The notes: generated by a model from the sequence alone, not told the origin. Numbered from the stretch's first letter, positions 19,865 to 30,990 are shown. The stretch is DNA of 64,000 nt from Listeria cossartiae subsp. cossartiae (GCF_014224155.1 NZ_JAASUI010000003.1:248001-312000); one strand, 5' to 3'. Translations and numbers: made by a program.

Positions 19865-20257
19865 TTATCGTTGTTGCTTCTTCCATTGTATCGCTAAGAA
19901 CATTTCGACTGCTGCGACAACTAAAAAGATAATTTGTAAAATAAATACATAACCAATAATCAGTAATTGCACTACCATCCATACTGCCAAAACAGCGGCG
20001 GCTGCAAACATGACTTCTTTCGTTCGTGGTAATTTTTTCAACAAGTAAATCAGTGCTGCTAAATGGAATAATCCAACAAAGACGAATAAAAATATACCGG
20101 GTACTAAATAATCGACAAACGGTGAACCATCAAGTAATCCAGTTGAAAGCGACAGTAGACCACCGCTTGGCATGAAAATCATTGATAAGCCTCCATAAAT
20201 TGCCCCAACTGCTGTAAATCCAACTAATACAATACTACTTATACGTGTCCAGTTCAT
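19865..20257 (-). CDS. four-helix membrane protein of unknown function
   Basis: The 130-aa protein has four predicted membrane helices (about 7-28, 48-68, 80-97, 100-122) and a basic end (QWKKQQR). No catalytic motif is seen. It lies 44 bp downstream of the next small membrane protein gene, probably in the same transcript. As I recall, this pair follows mscL directly in L. monocytogenes EGD-e, so the lipase cassette is an insertion between them here. Confidence 0.75.
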   Translation of the reverse strand: MNWTRISSIVLVGFTAVGAIYGGLSMIFMPSGGLLSLSTGLLDGSPFVDYLVPGIFLFVFVGLFHLAALIYLLKKLPRTKEVMFAAAAVLAVWMVVQLLIIGYVFILQIIFLVVAAVEMFLAIQWKKQQR

Positions 20258-20301
20258 GGCGTTCTCCTAGTCGTTTTTCTAGTAGTATACCACGAAAACT
20301 T

Positions 20302-20511
20302 TTATTCTGCCGCTTTTCTTCGTTTTATTTTCTTGATTAAATCAATCAATACAAAACCGGCAATTCCGCATGCGACAACTGTTGTAAGATACCAAGCCGG
20401 GCCAGATTCCGCGCGCACCCCAAGCCAATAGGTCACGGTTTTCGGATTAAAAAATGCAAAGCAAATCGCGCAAAATGCAATAATTCGACCAATAATGGAA
20501 TTTTCTCTCAT
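20302..20511 (-). CDS. small membrane protein, 69 aa
   Basis: Two hydrophobic helices (about 5-22 and 38-58) and a strongly basic tail (KKIKRRKAAE). AAGGAGATG precedes the ATG with a suitable spacing, and a TATAAT sits at 20,536-20,541 on the minus strand. Function unknown. Confidence 0.72.
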   Translation of the reverse strand: MRENSIIGRIIAFCAICFAFFNPKTVTYWLGVRAESGPAWYLTTVVACGIAGFVLIDLIKKIKRRKAAE

Positions 20512-20752
20512 AACAAGCGCATCTCCTTTTCTTTTATTATAACAATGGTTAGGTGATTACTTCTTATCTTTTCGGTCCCAAAATTGTTTTCCGTTTGACA
20601 AGTTTTGGTTTTTCTCAAAGAAACATAGATAATACGGTTTAAAAAATTGGCGCTAACCGTTTAATGCAACTAATTTCTTCTACTTGAAATAATAAAAAAG
20701 ATCCCTGGAAAAATCCAGAGACCTTTTTAAAATTGTTCAGCTGATGCGATTC
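20512..20752. other. gene-free interval where bsh would be expected
   Basis: No coding sequence of any length is supported here. The interval carries a TTGACA (20,595-20,600) without a partner -10, and the groESL terminator near its right end. In L. monocytogenes EGD-e, from memory, the bile salt hydrolase gene lies at this junction. Confidence 0.6.
20694..20730 (-). terminator. terminator after groEL
   Basis: Minus strand: AAAAAGGTCTCTGG, short loop, CCAGGGATCTTTTTTA. Located about 25 bp after the groEL stop. Confidence 0.8.
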
Positions 20753-22701
<1,949 letters not shown>

Positions 22702-22739
22702 TGTAAATGACCTCCTCTGATATAATTACATTTTTCATT

Positions 22740-22766
22740 TTAGCACTCGGCACATTAGAGTGCTAA
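22740..22766 (-). promoter_or_regulatory. CIRCE operator for HrcA
   Basis: TTAGCACTC, 9 bp, GAGTGCTAA: a perfect inverted repeat identical to the consensus. HrcA bound here represses groESL until heat or misfolded protein titrates GroEL. Confidence 0.97.
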
Positions 22767-22776
22767 TACAGTTATT

Positions 22777-22804
22777 ATGATACCAAACTGAATAAAAATT
22801 GCAA
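22777..22804 (-). promoter_or_regulatory. SigA-type promoter of groESL
   Basis: Minus strand: TTGCAA (22,804-22,799), 16 bp, TATCAT (22,782-22,777), immediately upstream of CIRCE so that the operator covers the start of transcription. Confidence 0.6.
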
Positions 22805-22837
22805 GCAAAAACGTTTAAAAAATGGAAGAATTCTTAT

Positions 22838-22866
22838 TTGCGGTAAAGCTTGATAACTAGTACAAT
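22838..22866 (+). promoter_or_regulatory. promoter of the CPBP protease operon
   Basis: TTGCGG (22,838-22,843), 17 bp, TACAAT (22,861-22,866), about 65 bp before the start codon. Confidence 0.5.
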
Positions 22867-22935
22867 AAGGAGAGCTATTCCCGCTTGTTTGAAGCAATTT
22901 AGCTGGATTTTGTTTTTAGAGAGGATGCGTATTTT

Positions 22936-23622
22936 TTGGCTAAACGTTATATTACGATTGTTTTAGTTTATTTGTTATTACTATTTTCTGCATCTATTGG
23001 AATTCCAATTGTTCAACATATTATATTAAGTATCTCTTCCCTTTCAGCGGAGGATGCTGCGGCTTATGGAATGGTAGCTTGGTCGATATTTTCTAATCTG
23101 TTATCGCTTGCCATTATTATTCCGATGCTTTATAGAAAACCAAAAGAAAATAAAATCGAACTTGGTGAAAAAACGAAACCACTATTTAGTATCGTTTGGA
23201 TTATCGGTGGTGTGATTGGTTTATATGTGGCGCAAATCATTTGTAGCATTATTATTACGATGATTTCTGGGGATATGAGTAGTTCGGCGAATACTGAATT
23301 ACTAGTTGACTTGACTAAAGCGGCGCCGATTTTCTTGATTTTCATTTCCATTCTCGGCCCTATTTTGGAAGAGCTTGTGTTTAGAAAAGTGGTTTTTGGT
23401 GGGCTGAACAATGTGATGAATATTCATGTGGCTGCGGTTATTAGTTCCCTTTTCTTCGGACTGCTTCATGGTGATATTTCGTTTTTACTGACTTATTTTG
23501 TCATCGGACTTATTCTTTGTTTCCTTTATACGAAAACGAAGCGGATTGTGGTTTCGATGGGCGCACATATTTTAATGAACACGATTGTTTTGCTTTTGAG
23601 TCTCGGAATAATTGGAGGATAA
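22936..23622 (+). CDS. CPBP family intramembrane metalloprotease (CAAX protease-like)
   Basis: The 228-aa protein has about seven or eight membrane helices. The CPBP motifs are EELVFRKVVFGGL (EExxxR), FGLLHG and the C-terminal HILMN, holding the Glu, His and Asn/His that bind metal. Members process membrane peptides or act in bacteriocin self-immunity; the substrate is unknown. The start is a TTG (22,936), 11 nt after GAGG. The next gene begins 1 nt after its stop, with its ribosome binding site inside this gene. Confidence 0.83.
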   Translation: MAKRYITIVLVYLLLLFSASIGIPIVQHIILSISSLSAEDAAAYGMVAWSIFSNLLSLAIIIPMLYRKPKENKIELGEKTKPLFSIVWIIGGVIGLYVAQIICSIIITMISGDMSSSANTELLVDLTKAAPIFLIFISILGPILEELVFRKVVFGGLNNVMNIHVAAVISSLFFGLLHGDISFLLTYFVIGLILCFLYTKTKRIVVSMGAHILMNTIVLLLSLGIIGG

Positions 23623-23623
23623 T

Positions 23624-23821
23624 ATGAAAAATTCATTAATTAAGCAAAGTTTTCTTTATTTTGCGCTTGGTCTTGTATTTGTATATTTTGTTATTGTTCG
23701 TGTGGCTGAATACGGTTATGATATCCTTGCATATATACTTATTATAATGACAATAATGGATTTTGGGATTGGTATTGGCTTGATTATTACCGGACTGAGA
23801 AGACGTAAAAAAAACCTGTAG
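23624..23821 (+). CDS. small membrane protein, 65 aa, coupled to the CPBP protease
   Basis: Two hydrophobic helices (about 9-27 and 34-57) and a basic tail (RRRKKNL). The ATG at 23,624 lies 5 nt after GGAGG and 1 nt after the protease stop, so the pair is translationally coupled. Function unknown; a partner of the protease is possible. Confidence 0.72.
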   Translation: MKNSLIKQSFLYFALGLVFVYFVIVRVAEYGYDILAYILIIMTIMDFGIGIGLIITGLRRRKKNL

Positions 23822-23853
23822 AAAGTAAGTTTAGCTTACCTTCTACAGGTTTT
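23814..23853. terminator. bidirectional terminator between the small membrane protein gene and rex
   Basis: AACCTGTAGAA / TTCTACAGGTT stem with flanking A and T runs; it serves two convergent genes. Confidence 0.85.
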
Positions 23854-23854
23854 T

Positions 23855-24502
23855 TTATTCTGTTTTCGCTGGATAGTTTTCCAAGAAATAGATTAACGTT
23901 TGTAATTCCGTAGTAAGATCGATATGGTGCACACGAACTTGTTTTGGAACACTGATACGAGCTGGTGTAAAGTTTAGAATACCTTTTACATCTGCTTCGA
24001 TTAAACGATCTACCGTTACTTGTGCTTCGTCAGCTGGAACTGTCAGAATAACTACTTCCACACCGTTTTCACGAACAATTTCTTCCATATCATTTAAATG
24101 ATAAATTGGAATATCTTGTTGAACACTACCTACTTTCGCTGGATCTACATCAAATGCAGCAACGATTTTGATATTATTATTTTTCATGAAATTATAATGT
24201 AATAATGCTGTCCCTAGGTTACCAACACCGATAAGTGCAACATTTGTCTGTTTGTCCTGACTGAGTGTTTTGCTGAAAAAGTCGAGTATGTAAGAAACGT
24301 TATACCCGTATCCTTTCTTACCTAATGCGCCAAAGTACGAAAAATCACGTCGAATAGTCGCTGAATCAACTTTCACCGCTTCACTTAATTCCGCTGATGA
24401 TACTCGTTCCTTACCTGACTCATCTAGGTATTTCAAGTAACGATGATATAATGGTAAGCGTTTTGCTGTCGCTTGTGGAATTTTAGTTGTTTCCTCCATC
24501 AT
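23855..24502 (-). CDS. rex: redox-sensing transcriptional repressor Rex
   Basis: The 215-aa protein has an N-terminal winged helix (about 1-80) and a C-terminal Rossmann fold with [10 protein letters not shown] that senses the NADH/NAD+ ratio. Rex leaves DNA when NADH is high and so derepresses fermentation and anaerobic genes. The frame is open to 24,571, but the ATG at 24,502 ([16 protein letters not shown]) has GAAGGG 9 nt upstream and gives the family's usual length. The upstream region contains several TTGTGAA/TTCACAA half-sites. Confidence 0.93.
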   Translation of the reverse strand: MMEETTKIPQATAKRLPLYHRYLKYLDESGKERVSSAELSEAVKVDSATIRRDFSYFGALGKKGYGYNVSYILDFFSKTLSQDKQTNVALIGVGNLGTALLHYNFMKNNNIKIVAAFDVDPAKVGSVQQDIPIYHLNDMEEIVRENGVEVVILTVPADEAQVTVDRLIEADVKGILNFTPARISVPKQVRVHHIDLTTELQTLIYFLENYPAKTE

Positions 24503-24812
24503 GCCTTCTGTCCCTTCTTCTTTTAAATTTTTTCTGAAGTTGAAGCTTTTGTGAACTGTACTTCCTTTCACATGCTTGCTTATATACTATAAACATTTCA
24601 CAAGGAATGCACAAACTTTTTGCTCATAACTTTCAAGTAAGGTTTTGTCCCGCAAAATATCCGGCCCAGTCCTTCTTTTCTATTCTACGCTAAAATCACA
24701 AATAATGCGAGTGTTTTCACAAACTAACTGATTCGTGAACAATTGGCTATCTCATTGCGATTACTTGGCTTTTAAGCTAAACTAGTAGGGAGAACGTTCG
24801 AGGAGAGAGATT
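24503..24812. promoter_or_regulatory. rex/ABC-F intergenic region with Rex-like half-sites
   Basis: Three groups of TTGTGA/TTCACA words (around 24,549-24,571, 24,594-24,602 and 24,713-24,735) resemble halves of the Rex box TTGTGAA-N4-TTCACAA, but none is a full consensus site. Autoregulation of rex is a weak inference. Promoters for the divergent rex and ABC-F genes must lie here. Confidence 0.3.
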
Positions 24813-26765
24813 ATGATATTATTACAAGTTCAGCAAATTTCTAAATTCTTCGGTGCAGAAGTAATTTTAGATAATATTAAATTAGAAGTAAAAACTGGTG
24901 ACCGAATCGCACTTGTCGGCAGAAATGGCGCAGGAAAATCTACTTTACTTAAAATCATCGCTGGCAAAATGAGCTATGACGGCGGAACCATTTCTAAACC
25001 TAAAAGTGTCGAGATTGGCTATTTGGCGCAAAATACCGGGCTAGAATCTTCCAAAACCATTTGGGATGAAATGCTTAGCGTATTTGATTCACTGCGAAAA
25101 ATGGAAGCAGATTTGCGCAAAATGGAGCTTCGTCTCGGCGAACCAGAATTATATAATGACCCGGAAAAATATCAAGCATTGATGACGGATTACGATACAT
25201 TGCAACACACTTTTAAAGAAATTGGTGGTTATACGTATGAAGCAGAAATTCGCTCGGTTTTAAATGGGTTGCGTTTTTATCCAGCAGACTATGAAGTGGA
25301 GATTGCTTCTTTAAGTGGCGGGCAAAAAACACGGCTCGCACTAGCCAAATTGTTGCTAGCAAAACAAGATATTCTCGTTCTTGATGAACCGACCAACCAT
25401 TTAGACATCGAAACATTAGCGTGGCTAGAAACGTATTTACAAAACTACCACGGCTCGCTACTTATCGTATCCCATGACCGCTACTTCCTTGATAAAGTTG
25501 TCAATCAAGTATACGAAATCAGCCGCACAAAAATCGACCACTACAAAGGAAATTACAGTTCGTTTGTCAGTCAAAAGCAGGCAAAACTAGAACAAATGTG
25601 GAAAGAATTCGATAAACAGCAAAAACAAATTGCGAAACTGGAAGATTTTGTTGCGAGAAATATCGTGCGCGCATCCACAACGAAACGCGCGCAAAGTAGA
25701 AGAAAACAACTAGAAAAAATGGATGTGCTCGGTCGACCTCAAGGGGATGAGAAAGCGGCCCATTTTGGTTTCCAATTTGAAAAGCAAACGGGTAAAGATG
25801 TTTTAATGGTAGATCAGCTAAGTATTGGTTATGCAAAAGACAAGCGTATTGCTTCCAACCTAACTTTCGAAATGAAACGCCAAGATAGCCTCGCGCTCGT
25901 TGGTCCAAACGGAATCGGCAAGTCTACCCTACTTAAAACACTTATTCGCGACATTCCGGCCCTAAGTGGCGAATTTCACTTTGGTGCTGGCGTAAAAATT
26001 GGCTACTACGACCAAGAACAAGCCAAACTAACTTCCAACAAAACTGTTTTAATGGAACTATGGGATGATTATCCTGAACTAAATGAAGTCAACGTCCGAA
26101 CAACGCTAGGCAATTTCCTTTTTTCAGATGATGATGTCCTTAAAAATGTCCAATCTCTGAGTGGTGGCGAAAAAGCGCGACTTGCCCTTGCTAAGCTCAC
26201 TTTACTCGAAGCCAATGTCCTTATTCTCGATGAACCGACCAACCATTTAGACATTGAAAGTAAAGAAGTTTTAGAAGCCGCTTTGATCGATTTTGAAGGG
26301 ACGATTTTGTTCGTTTCGCATGACCGGTACTTTATTAACCGAATTGCTTCGAAAATCGTCGAACTCGCTCCAGAAAAAGCGACCGTTTACCTAGGCGATT
26401 ACGATTATTATCAAGAAAAACTAGCGGAAGTAAAAGAACTTGCGCGACTTGATGCCGAGGACCGCCGCAAAAAAGGCGAACAAGTTGAAGCCACCGCCTC
26501 CGTTCGAAAATTAAATTATCAAGAAGAAAAAGAGCAACAAAAACTACTTCGCCAACGAAAAAGAAAACTGGAAGAAGTAGAGCAATCCATGGAAGAAACC
26601 GATGAAAAAATCGCCGAACTCGAGCTACAATTAACCAAACCAGAAGTTTTTCAAGACCACGAAAAAGCCCTTGAAATCACACAAGAGCTAGACGCAGTGA
26701 AAGCGGACGGCGAAAAACTCATGGAAGAATGGGAAACGATAAGCGAAGAACTGGAATCCATGTAA
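24813..26765 (+). CDS. ABC-F ATPase (YdiF/YfmR-type ribosome-associated factor)
   Basis: The 650-aa protein has two ABC domains in one chain and no membrane segments. Walker A motifs are GRNGAGKST and GPNGIGKST; both signatures are LSGGQKTRLAL and LSGGEKARLAL, and both Walker B lines read LDEPTNHLDIE. The linker between the domains (P-site tRNA interaction motif) is long and basic. The C-terminal about 110 residues form a charged coiled coil (AEVKEL.., KEQQKLLRQRKRKLEEVEQS). ABC-F proteins act on ribosomes at stalls or under antibiotics. This one looks like a housekeeping type; resistance is not demonstrated. Confidence 0.88.
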   Translation: MILLQVQQISKFFGAEVILDNIKLEVKTGDRIALVGRNGAGKSTLLKIIAGKMSYDGGTISKPKSVEIGYLAQNTGLESSKTIWDEMLSVFDSLRKMEADLRKMELRLGEPELYNDPEKYQALMTDYDTLQHTFKEIGGYTYEAEIRSVLNGLRFYPADYEVEIASLSGGQKTRLALAKLLLAKQDILVLDEPTNHLDIETLAWLETYLQNYHGSLLIVSHDRYFLDKVVNQVYEISRTKIDHYKGNYSSFVSQKQAKLEQMWKEFDKQQKQIAKLEDFVARNIVRASTTKRAQSRRKQLEKMDVLGRPQGDEKAAHFGFQFEKQTGKDVLMVDQLSIGYAKDKRIASNLTFEMKRQDSLALVGPNGIGKSTLLKTLIRDIPALSGEFHFGAGVKIGYYDQEQAKLTSNKTVLMELWDDYPELNEVNVRTTLGNFLFSDDDVLKNVQSLSGGEKARLALAKLTLLEANVLILDEPTNHLDIESKEVLEAALIDFEGTILFVSHDRYFINRIASKIVELAPEKATVYLGDYDYYQEKLAEVKELARLDAEDRRKKGEQVEATASVRKLNYQEEKEQQKLLRQRKRKLEEVEQSMEETDEKIAELELQLTKPEVFQDHEKALEITQELDAVKADGEKLMEEWETISEELESM

Positions 26766-26789
26766 TCTGCATAAAAAAAGGAGCAAACC

Positions 26790-27749
26790 ATGAAAAAGAT
26801 TTTAATTATTTCTAGTTCAATTATCGTTAGTTTACTTGTTATTATTACTATTTGCGCGAGTTTTTACTTATATAGTTATGCTTTAGCGCGTGACAATTCC
26901 AGCATGGATGACACAGCGACAACAGATGAGACAACCGAAACGGCCAAACTAGCAAAGAAAAATCGCGAGGCAAATGTCGCTTGGATGGAAAAGCAAAACC
27001 TCACGCAATGGATCGAAACCTCAGCAGACGATTTGAAACTTGTTGCTAATTATTTAGCAGCCGATAAACAATCGAACACGACAATTATTTTAGCCCACGG
27101 TTATCGCGGCAAAAGTGGCAAAATCGAAATGGCCGGCCTAGCGCGGATGTATCATGAAAAATTTGGATACAATGTGTTAATGCCTGATGCCAGAGCACAC
27201 GGCGAAAGTGAAGGCGAAAATATCGGCTTTGGTTGGCCCGAGCGCAAAGATTATGTGCAGTGGATCGACCAAGTAATCGACAAAAACGGTACGGACACTC
27301 AAATCGCACTACACGGCGTTTCCATGGGTAGCTCTACCGTCCTTATGACAAGCGGCGAAAAACTACCAAAACAAGTAAAAAGTGTTATCGCAGATTGCGG
27401 CTACACTTCGATGGATGCCGAACTTTCCTATCAATTAAAAGCCATGTTCCATTTACCGAATTTCCCGATTATCCCAACAGCTAGTCTGATAAACAAAGCG
27501 AAAGAAGGCTTCTTTTTCAGCGAAGCAAGTGCTGTTGACGCGGTCGCTAAAACAGACTTACCGATTTTCTACATTCACGGTGATTCGGATGCATTCGTCC
27601 CTACTTATATGGTTGACGAACTTTATGACGCTACGAATAGCTATAAAGAAAAATGGATTGTCAAAGGCGCAGAACACGGCCAAGCATTTACGGTAGATCC
27701 AAAAACATACGAAGAAAAAGTACGCCAATTTTTAAATAAAACGATGTAA
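26790..27749 (+). CDS. membrane-anchored alpha/beta hydrolase
   Basis: The 319-aa protein has an N-terminal membrane anchor (about residues 5-30) followed by an extracytoplasmic alpha/beta hydrolase fold. Oxyanion-type HGYRGKSG, nucleophile GVSMGSST, Asp in HGDSDAFVP and His in GAEHGQ complete a recognisable catalytic triad. It resembles B. subtilis YqkD-type hydrolases. It sits 24 bp after the ABC-F gene with AAAGGAG before the ATG, so it is probably in the same operon. Substrate unknown. Confidence 0.82.
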   Translation: MKKILIISSSIIVSLLVIITICASFYLYSYALARDNSSMDDTATTDETTETAKLAKKNREANVAWMEKQNLTQWIETSADDLKLVANYLAADKQSNTTIILAHGYRGKSGKIEMAGLARMYHEKFGYNVLMPDARAHGESEGENIGFGWPERKDYVQWIDQVIDKNGTDTQIALHGVSMGSSTVLMTSGEKLPKQVKSVIADCGYTSMDAELSYQLKAMFHLPNFPIIPTASLINKAKEGFFFSEASAVDAVAKTDLPIFYIHGDSDAFVPTYMVDELYDATNSYKEKWIVKGAEHGQAFTVDPKTYEEKVRQFLNKTM

Positions 27750-27799
27750 AAAGCAGTTATCCTCTAGGAACTATATACTATCAGTTAGCAAGGAAAAAA

Positions 27800-27829
27800 T
27801 TGGCAAATATTAATTAAATGTGTTACTAT
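27800..27829 (+). promoter_or_regulatory. promoter of the putative antitoxin RNA
   Basis: TTGGCA (27,800-27,805), 18 bp, TACTAT (27,824-27,829). Confidence 0.45.
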
Positions 27830-27836
27830 ATAAATG

Positions 27837-27950
27837 AAAAGAGAGCCATGCGTCAACATGACTCCCTCGCAAACACCATTTAAGATGGTGACAGCCTTTT
27901 ATATGATTATTTAAAAACCACTAGCTGTCAGGCTTATGAGTGGTTTTTAT
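27837..27950 (+). ncRNA. putative antisense antitoxin RNA of a type I toxin-antitoxin locus
   Basis: An RNA of about 110 nt is predicted between the promoter at 27,800-27,829 and a terminator hairpin (AAAACCACT / AGTGGTTTT, 27,913-27,947) followed by T-rich sequence. It converges on the toxin gene on the other strand and overlaps its 3' end and 3' UTR, the layout of TxpA/RatA- and BsrG/SR4-type loci. Another small hairpin (ACCAT-TTAAG-ATGGT) lies upstream. The ends are estimates. Confidence 0.55.
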
Positions 27951-28033
27951 TTTTTGTCATTTTTGCTGTTCATGATCGTTACGATTAAGACTGCAAAAGC
28001 AATCATTAGCGTAAGACTCTCGAAAACAGTCAC
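27947..28033 (-). CDS. holin-like small toxin peptide, 28 aa (type I toxin-antitoxin)
   Basis: GTG start at 28,033 with AAAGGA 7 nt upstream. The peptide starts MTVFESLTLMIAFAVLIVTIM and ends NSKNDKK: one membrane helix followed by a charged tail, the form of Firmicute holin-like toxins (Hol_Tox family, named from memory). It is too short for ordinary gene calling. A strong extended -10 (TGCTATAAT) lies about 100 bp upstream, giving a long mRNA leader. Transcription converges with the antitoxin RNA. Confidence 0.7.
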   Translation of the reverse strand: MTVFESLTLMIAFAVLIVTIMNSKNDKK

Positions 28034-28133
28034 ACGTTTATCCTTTCCAGGTAACGCCTAAAAACAACATAAGCACCACCTACTTTCCGGATGAAAAAGG
28101 CTGGTGCACCACCATAAACTTGCTTGCATCACA

Positions 28134-28142
28134 ATTATAGCA
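28134..28142 (-). promoter_or_regulatory. extended -10 promoter of the holin-like toxin
   Basis: Minus strand TGC-TATAAT; the -10 is a perfect consensus. The transcript would start at about 28,127 and carry a leader of about 95 nt. Confidence 0.6.
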
Positions 28143-28305
28143 TGCCAGTATCTTTAGAAAAAGAGTTGGCGCGAAAGTTGTATTTTAGAGGCATAATCGG
28201 AAAAATAACCTTGAATAAATCTAATAAAAATAAACTGCAGCGAAAGTAATTGTTCACTTTCACTGCAGTCCGAAGCGTGCGGAACGAAAAATCCCGCGCG
28301 CTTTT

Positions 28306-29328
28306 TCATATATCTTCCAGCAATAATCCCGGATTAGCATTCATATCAAAATTACTACGTTTACCTTGCAAGAAACTCACTGTCCCAGCTGCCGCAATCA
28401 TCGCCGCATTATCGCCACATAATGATAACGGAGGAATAATCAGTTCTGTATCAGGAAGTTCTAGTTTTACTTCTTGAATAAGTCGTTCTCTTAAACCTTG
28501 ATTCGCTGCAACGCCTCCCGCAAGAAGCAGTTGTTTGACATCGTACTCTTTAGCTGCGCGGATCGTTTTACTTACTAAAACATCCACGACACTTGCTTGG
28601 AAACTCGCCGCCATATCATTTGGATTCGGCTCCTCGCCGCGTTGTCTTAAATTGTGGAGCGTATTGATAAAGGAAGACTTCAAGCCGCTAAAACTAAAAT
28701 CAAATGAGCCATCATCCATCATCGCACGTGGAAAATGAAAAGTGTCTTCGCCGTCTTTGGCAAGTTTATCAATTTGCACACCGCCCGGATAAGCGAGACC
28801 AAGTGTGCGCGCTACTTTATCATATGCTTCACCAGCCGCATCATCCCTCGTTTCACCGATAATTTCAAACTCATTATCTGCTTTCATTAAAACAAGCTCG
28901 GTGTGACCACCACTGACAACTAACGACAATAGCGGAAATTTAAATTCTGTTTCAAAGCGATTTGCGTAAATATGACCAGCAATATGATGCACGCCAACTA
29001 AAGGTAAATTATGCATAAAAGCAAGCGTTTTGGCCGCATTTACGCCGATAAGCAGTGCACCAACTAGGCCTGGCCCTTCCGTCACAGCGACCCCGTCCAA
29101 ATCATCCATCGTCACATTGGCTTGTTTTAAAGCTTCTTCAATCACAAGCGTAATTTGCTCCACGTGGTGTCTCGATGCAATTTCGGGAACAACTCCGCCA
29201 AATCGTTTATGGCTTTCAATTTGCGAAGCTACCACACTTGATATAATTTCATTACCATTTTTCACAATAGAAGCGGCTGTTTCGTCGCAGCTAGATTCTA
29301 TCCCAAGAATTAATGTATTTTTTTTCAT
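28306..29328 (-). CDS. tsaD: tRNA N6-threonylcarbamoyladenosine transferase TsaD
   Basis: The 340-aa ASKHA-fold protein starts [17 protein letters not shown]. The metal site HHIAGH and [13 protein letters not shown] are conserved. With TsaB and TsaE it transfers the threonylcarbamoyl group to A37 of ANN-decoding tRNAs. The ATG at 29,328 overlaps the rimI stop in ATGA; the frame opens 4 codons earlier. Last gene of the tsaE-tsaB-rimI-tsaD operon. Confidence 0.96.
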   Translation of the reverse strand: MKKNTLILGIESSCDETAASIVKNGNEIISSVVASQIESHKRFGGVVPEIASRHHVEQITLVIEEALKQANVTMDDLDGVAVTEGPGLVGALLIGVNAAKTLAFMHNLPLVGVHHIAGHIYANRFETEFKFPLLSLVVSGGHTELVLMKADNEFEIIGETRDDAAGEAYDKVARTLGLAYPGGVQIDKLAKDGEDTFHFPRAMMDDGSFDFSFSGLKSSFINTLHNLRQRGEEPNPNDMAASFQASVVDVLVSKTIRAAKEYDVKQLLLAGGVAANQGLRERLIQEVKLELPDTELIIPPLSLCGDNAAMIAAAGTVSFLQGKRSNFDMNANPGLLLEDI

Positions 29329-29780
29329 AAGTCCACCCACATCACTAGCGCATCTTCTTTCGTATCCGGATAATAGTTTTTCCGAATGGCGCCGTCTTGA
29401 AATCCTAATTTTTTGTAAAGTCCTTGTGCTACATCATTGGAAACGCGAACTTCGAGCGTCATCCGAACAACACCTCGCTCTTTCGCAACCCGAATCATTT
29501 CCCGCAAAAGTGCCTCGCCGTAATGATTGCCTTGATAATCTGGATGAATCGCGATATTCGTAATGTGCCCTTCATCTAAAACGAGCCAAACACCCGCATA
29601 GCCCACTACCTGCTCCTCATGAATCGCAAGCAAATAATACGCGTATTGATTAATAATAAATTCATTCCGAAAAGCCGCTTCCGTCCAAGGTACCGTGAAT
29701 GCCGCATTTTCGACGTTCATAATACTTTTTAAGTCAGCAACCGTTGCTTCTCGAAATATTAAGGCTTCTTCCAAACTCAC
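29325..29780 (-). CDS. rimI: ribosomal protein S18-alanine N-acetyltransferase RimI (GNAT)
   Basis: This 151-aa GNAT acetyltransferase has the acetyl-CoA loop [13 protein letters not shown]. The start is a GTG (29,780) that overlaps the tsaB stop as GTGA and lies 6 nt behind GAGGGG; the frame opens earlier at 29,804. The gene order between tsaB and tsaD is the classic one. Family role: N-terminal acetylation of ribosomal protein S18. Confidence 0.9.
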   Translation of the reverse strand: MSLEEALIFREATVADLKSIMNVENAAFTVPWTEAAFRNEFIINQYAYYLLAIHEEQVVGYAGVWLVLDEGHITNIAIHPDYQGNHYGEALLREMIRVAKERGVVRMTLEVRVSNDVAQGLYKKLGFQDGAIRKNYYPDTKEDALVMWVDL

Positions 29781-30469
29781 TCGGAACCCCTCGATTCCAA
29801 CCATTTGCTTTCCGCTTCTGCCAATTTCAAATAATCAGGGACAAAATGGTCCGCTGGTTCGCCGTCCAAGTCTGCCGCTAATTTTACAAGTGAGCTAGCC
29901 CGCGAATACGTATAATCCGCCTGCGCAAAAATCGCTCGTTCACCAAGAATCTCTGTCACTGCTAGCTGAATTTGCTCCGTCAACGTTCCCACGAATAAAA
30001 TCGCATCCTCACCTTGAGCCAATTGCTCTACTAATTCAGTAAGCGCAATATGACCGTCCGCTATAACGTTCTTCATTTCGCCATGGCTCGCTTGATAAAC
30101 ACCCGCGTACACATTGCCACGGCGCGCATCCATTAAAGCAACGACTTTTCCAGGAAAGTACAAGCCATTCTCCGCTAAAAGTGCCAAAGAAGAAATCCCA
30201 ACAATCGGAATTCCCGCATCCCAGGCCATTGTTTTCGCGACAGTTACGCCAATGCGCAGCCCAGTATAAGAACCCGGACCTTTTGCCACAGCAATTTTTT
30301 CCAAAGCAGTAGGTTTTACGCCACATTCTTCCATTAAAGCAGCAATCGCCGGAAGTAAGCGCACGCTATGATTTTTTTTCAAATTCGTTGTATATTCACC
30401 GAGAACGACACCTTCATTAAAAAGTGCTATCGTCATCGTATCTGAAGACGTATCCATCCCAAGTATCAT
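29777..30469 (-). CDS. tsaB: t6A complex dimerisation subunit TsaB
   Basis: The 230-aa ASKHA-fold protein starts MILGMDTSSDTMTIA and carries the GPGSYTGLRIGV motif. It lacks the metal His motif of TsaD, as expected for its inactive homologue that bridges TsaD and TsaE. Its ATG overlaps the tsaE stop by four bases (ATGA). Confidence 0.95.
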   Translation of the reverse strand: MILGMDTSSDTMTIALFNEGVVLGEYTTNLKKNHSVRLLPAIAALMEECGVKPTALEKIAVAKGPGSYTGLRIGVTVAKTMAWDAGIPIVGISSLALLAENGLYFPGKVVALMDARRGNVYAGVYQASHGEMKNVIADGHIALTELVEQLAQGEDAILFVGTLTEQIQLAVTEILGERAIFAQADYTYSRASSLVKLAADLDGEPADHFVPDYLKLAEAESKWLESRGSE

Positions 30470-30927
30470 TTCCCAAAAACCTCCATCGCAAGTCGCTCGT
30501 ACCTTTCCCCAACTGGCTTCACAACCATTTTGCGCGTATTCTCATCTATATGAAAAAGCTTAATTTCCAAGTATTCTTCTGGCAAATCTTCGCGAACAAA
30601 CTGCGCCCATTCAACCACACTAACTCCCGCTCCGTAAAAATACTCCTCCAAGCCAAGTTCATCAGCCGAAGTATCTTCCAAGCGGTACACATCCATATGA
30701 TAAAGTGGCAAGCGCCCTTTCTTATATTCGCGAATAATAGTGAATGTCGGACTTTTAATCATTTGCGGAATCAAAAGACCTTCACCAAGCCCTTTTGTAA
30801 AAGTAGTTTTTCCAGCGCCGAGATCACCTTCAAGCAAAATCACATCTCCAGCTGCCAGTTGTTCACCAAGTTGTTTTGCGCGAAGTCTTGTCTCCGCTTG
30901 ACTTGTCATTATTAATTCGAATTCCAT
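30466..30927 (-). CDS. tsaE: t6A complex ATPase subunit TsaE
   Basis: This 153-aa P-loop ATPase has Walker A GDLGAGKTTFTKG, the conserved SPTFTIIREY and HMDVYRLE motifs. It resets the TsaB-TsaD complex. First gene of the operon. The in-frame ATG at 30,909 lacks a ribosome binding site, so the first ATG at 30,927 is used, with GGTGAG close upstream. Confidence 0.94.
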   Translation of the reverse strand: MEFELIMTSQAETRLRAKQLGEQLAAGDVILLEGDLGAGKTTFTKGLGEGLLIPQMIKSPTFTIIREYKKGRLPLYHMDVYRLEDTSADELGLEEYFYGAGVSVVEWAQFVREDLPEEYLEIKLFHIDENTRKMVVKPVGERYERLAMEVFGK

Positions 30928-30990
30928 TAGCTCACCCGTCCATCATTTTCTCTACATATCATACCACAAAGCCGCGCCAAAATAAAAACC

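Noticed and set aside
20590..20650. Leftover promoter of a deleted bsh gene
   Set aside because: TTGACA is present but no -10 at a proper distance and no clear SigB site, so this cannot be supported.
29030..29563. Plus-strand 177-codon frame over rimI/tsaD
   Set aside because: Antisense to two well-conserved genes in the t6A operon.
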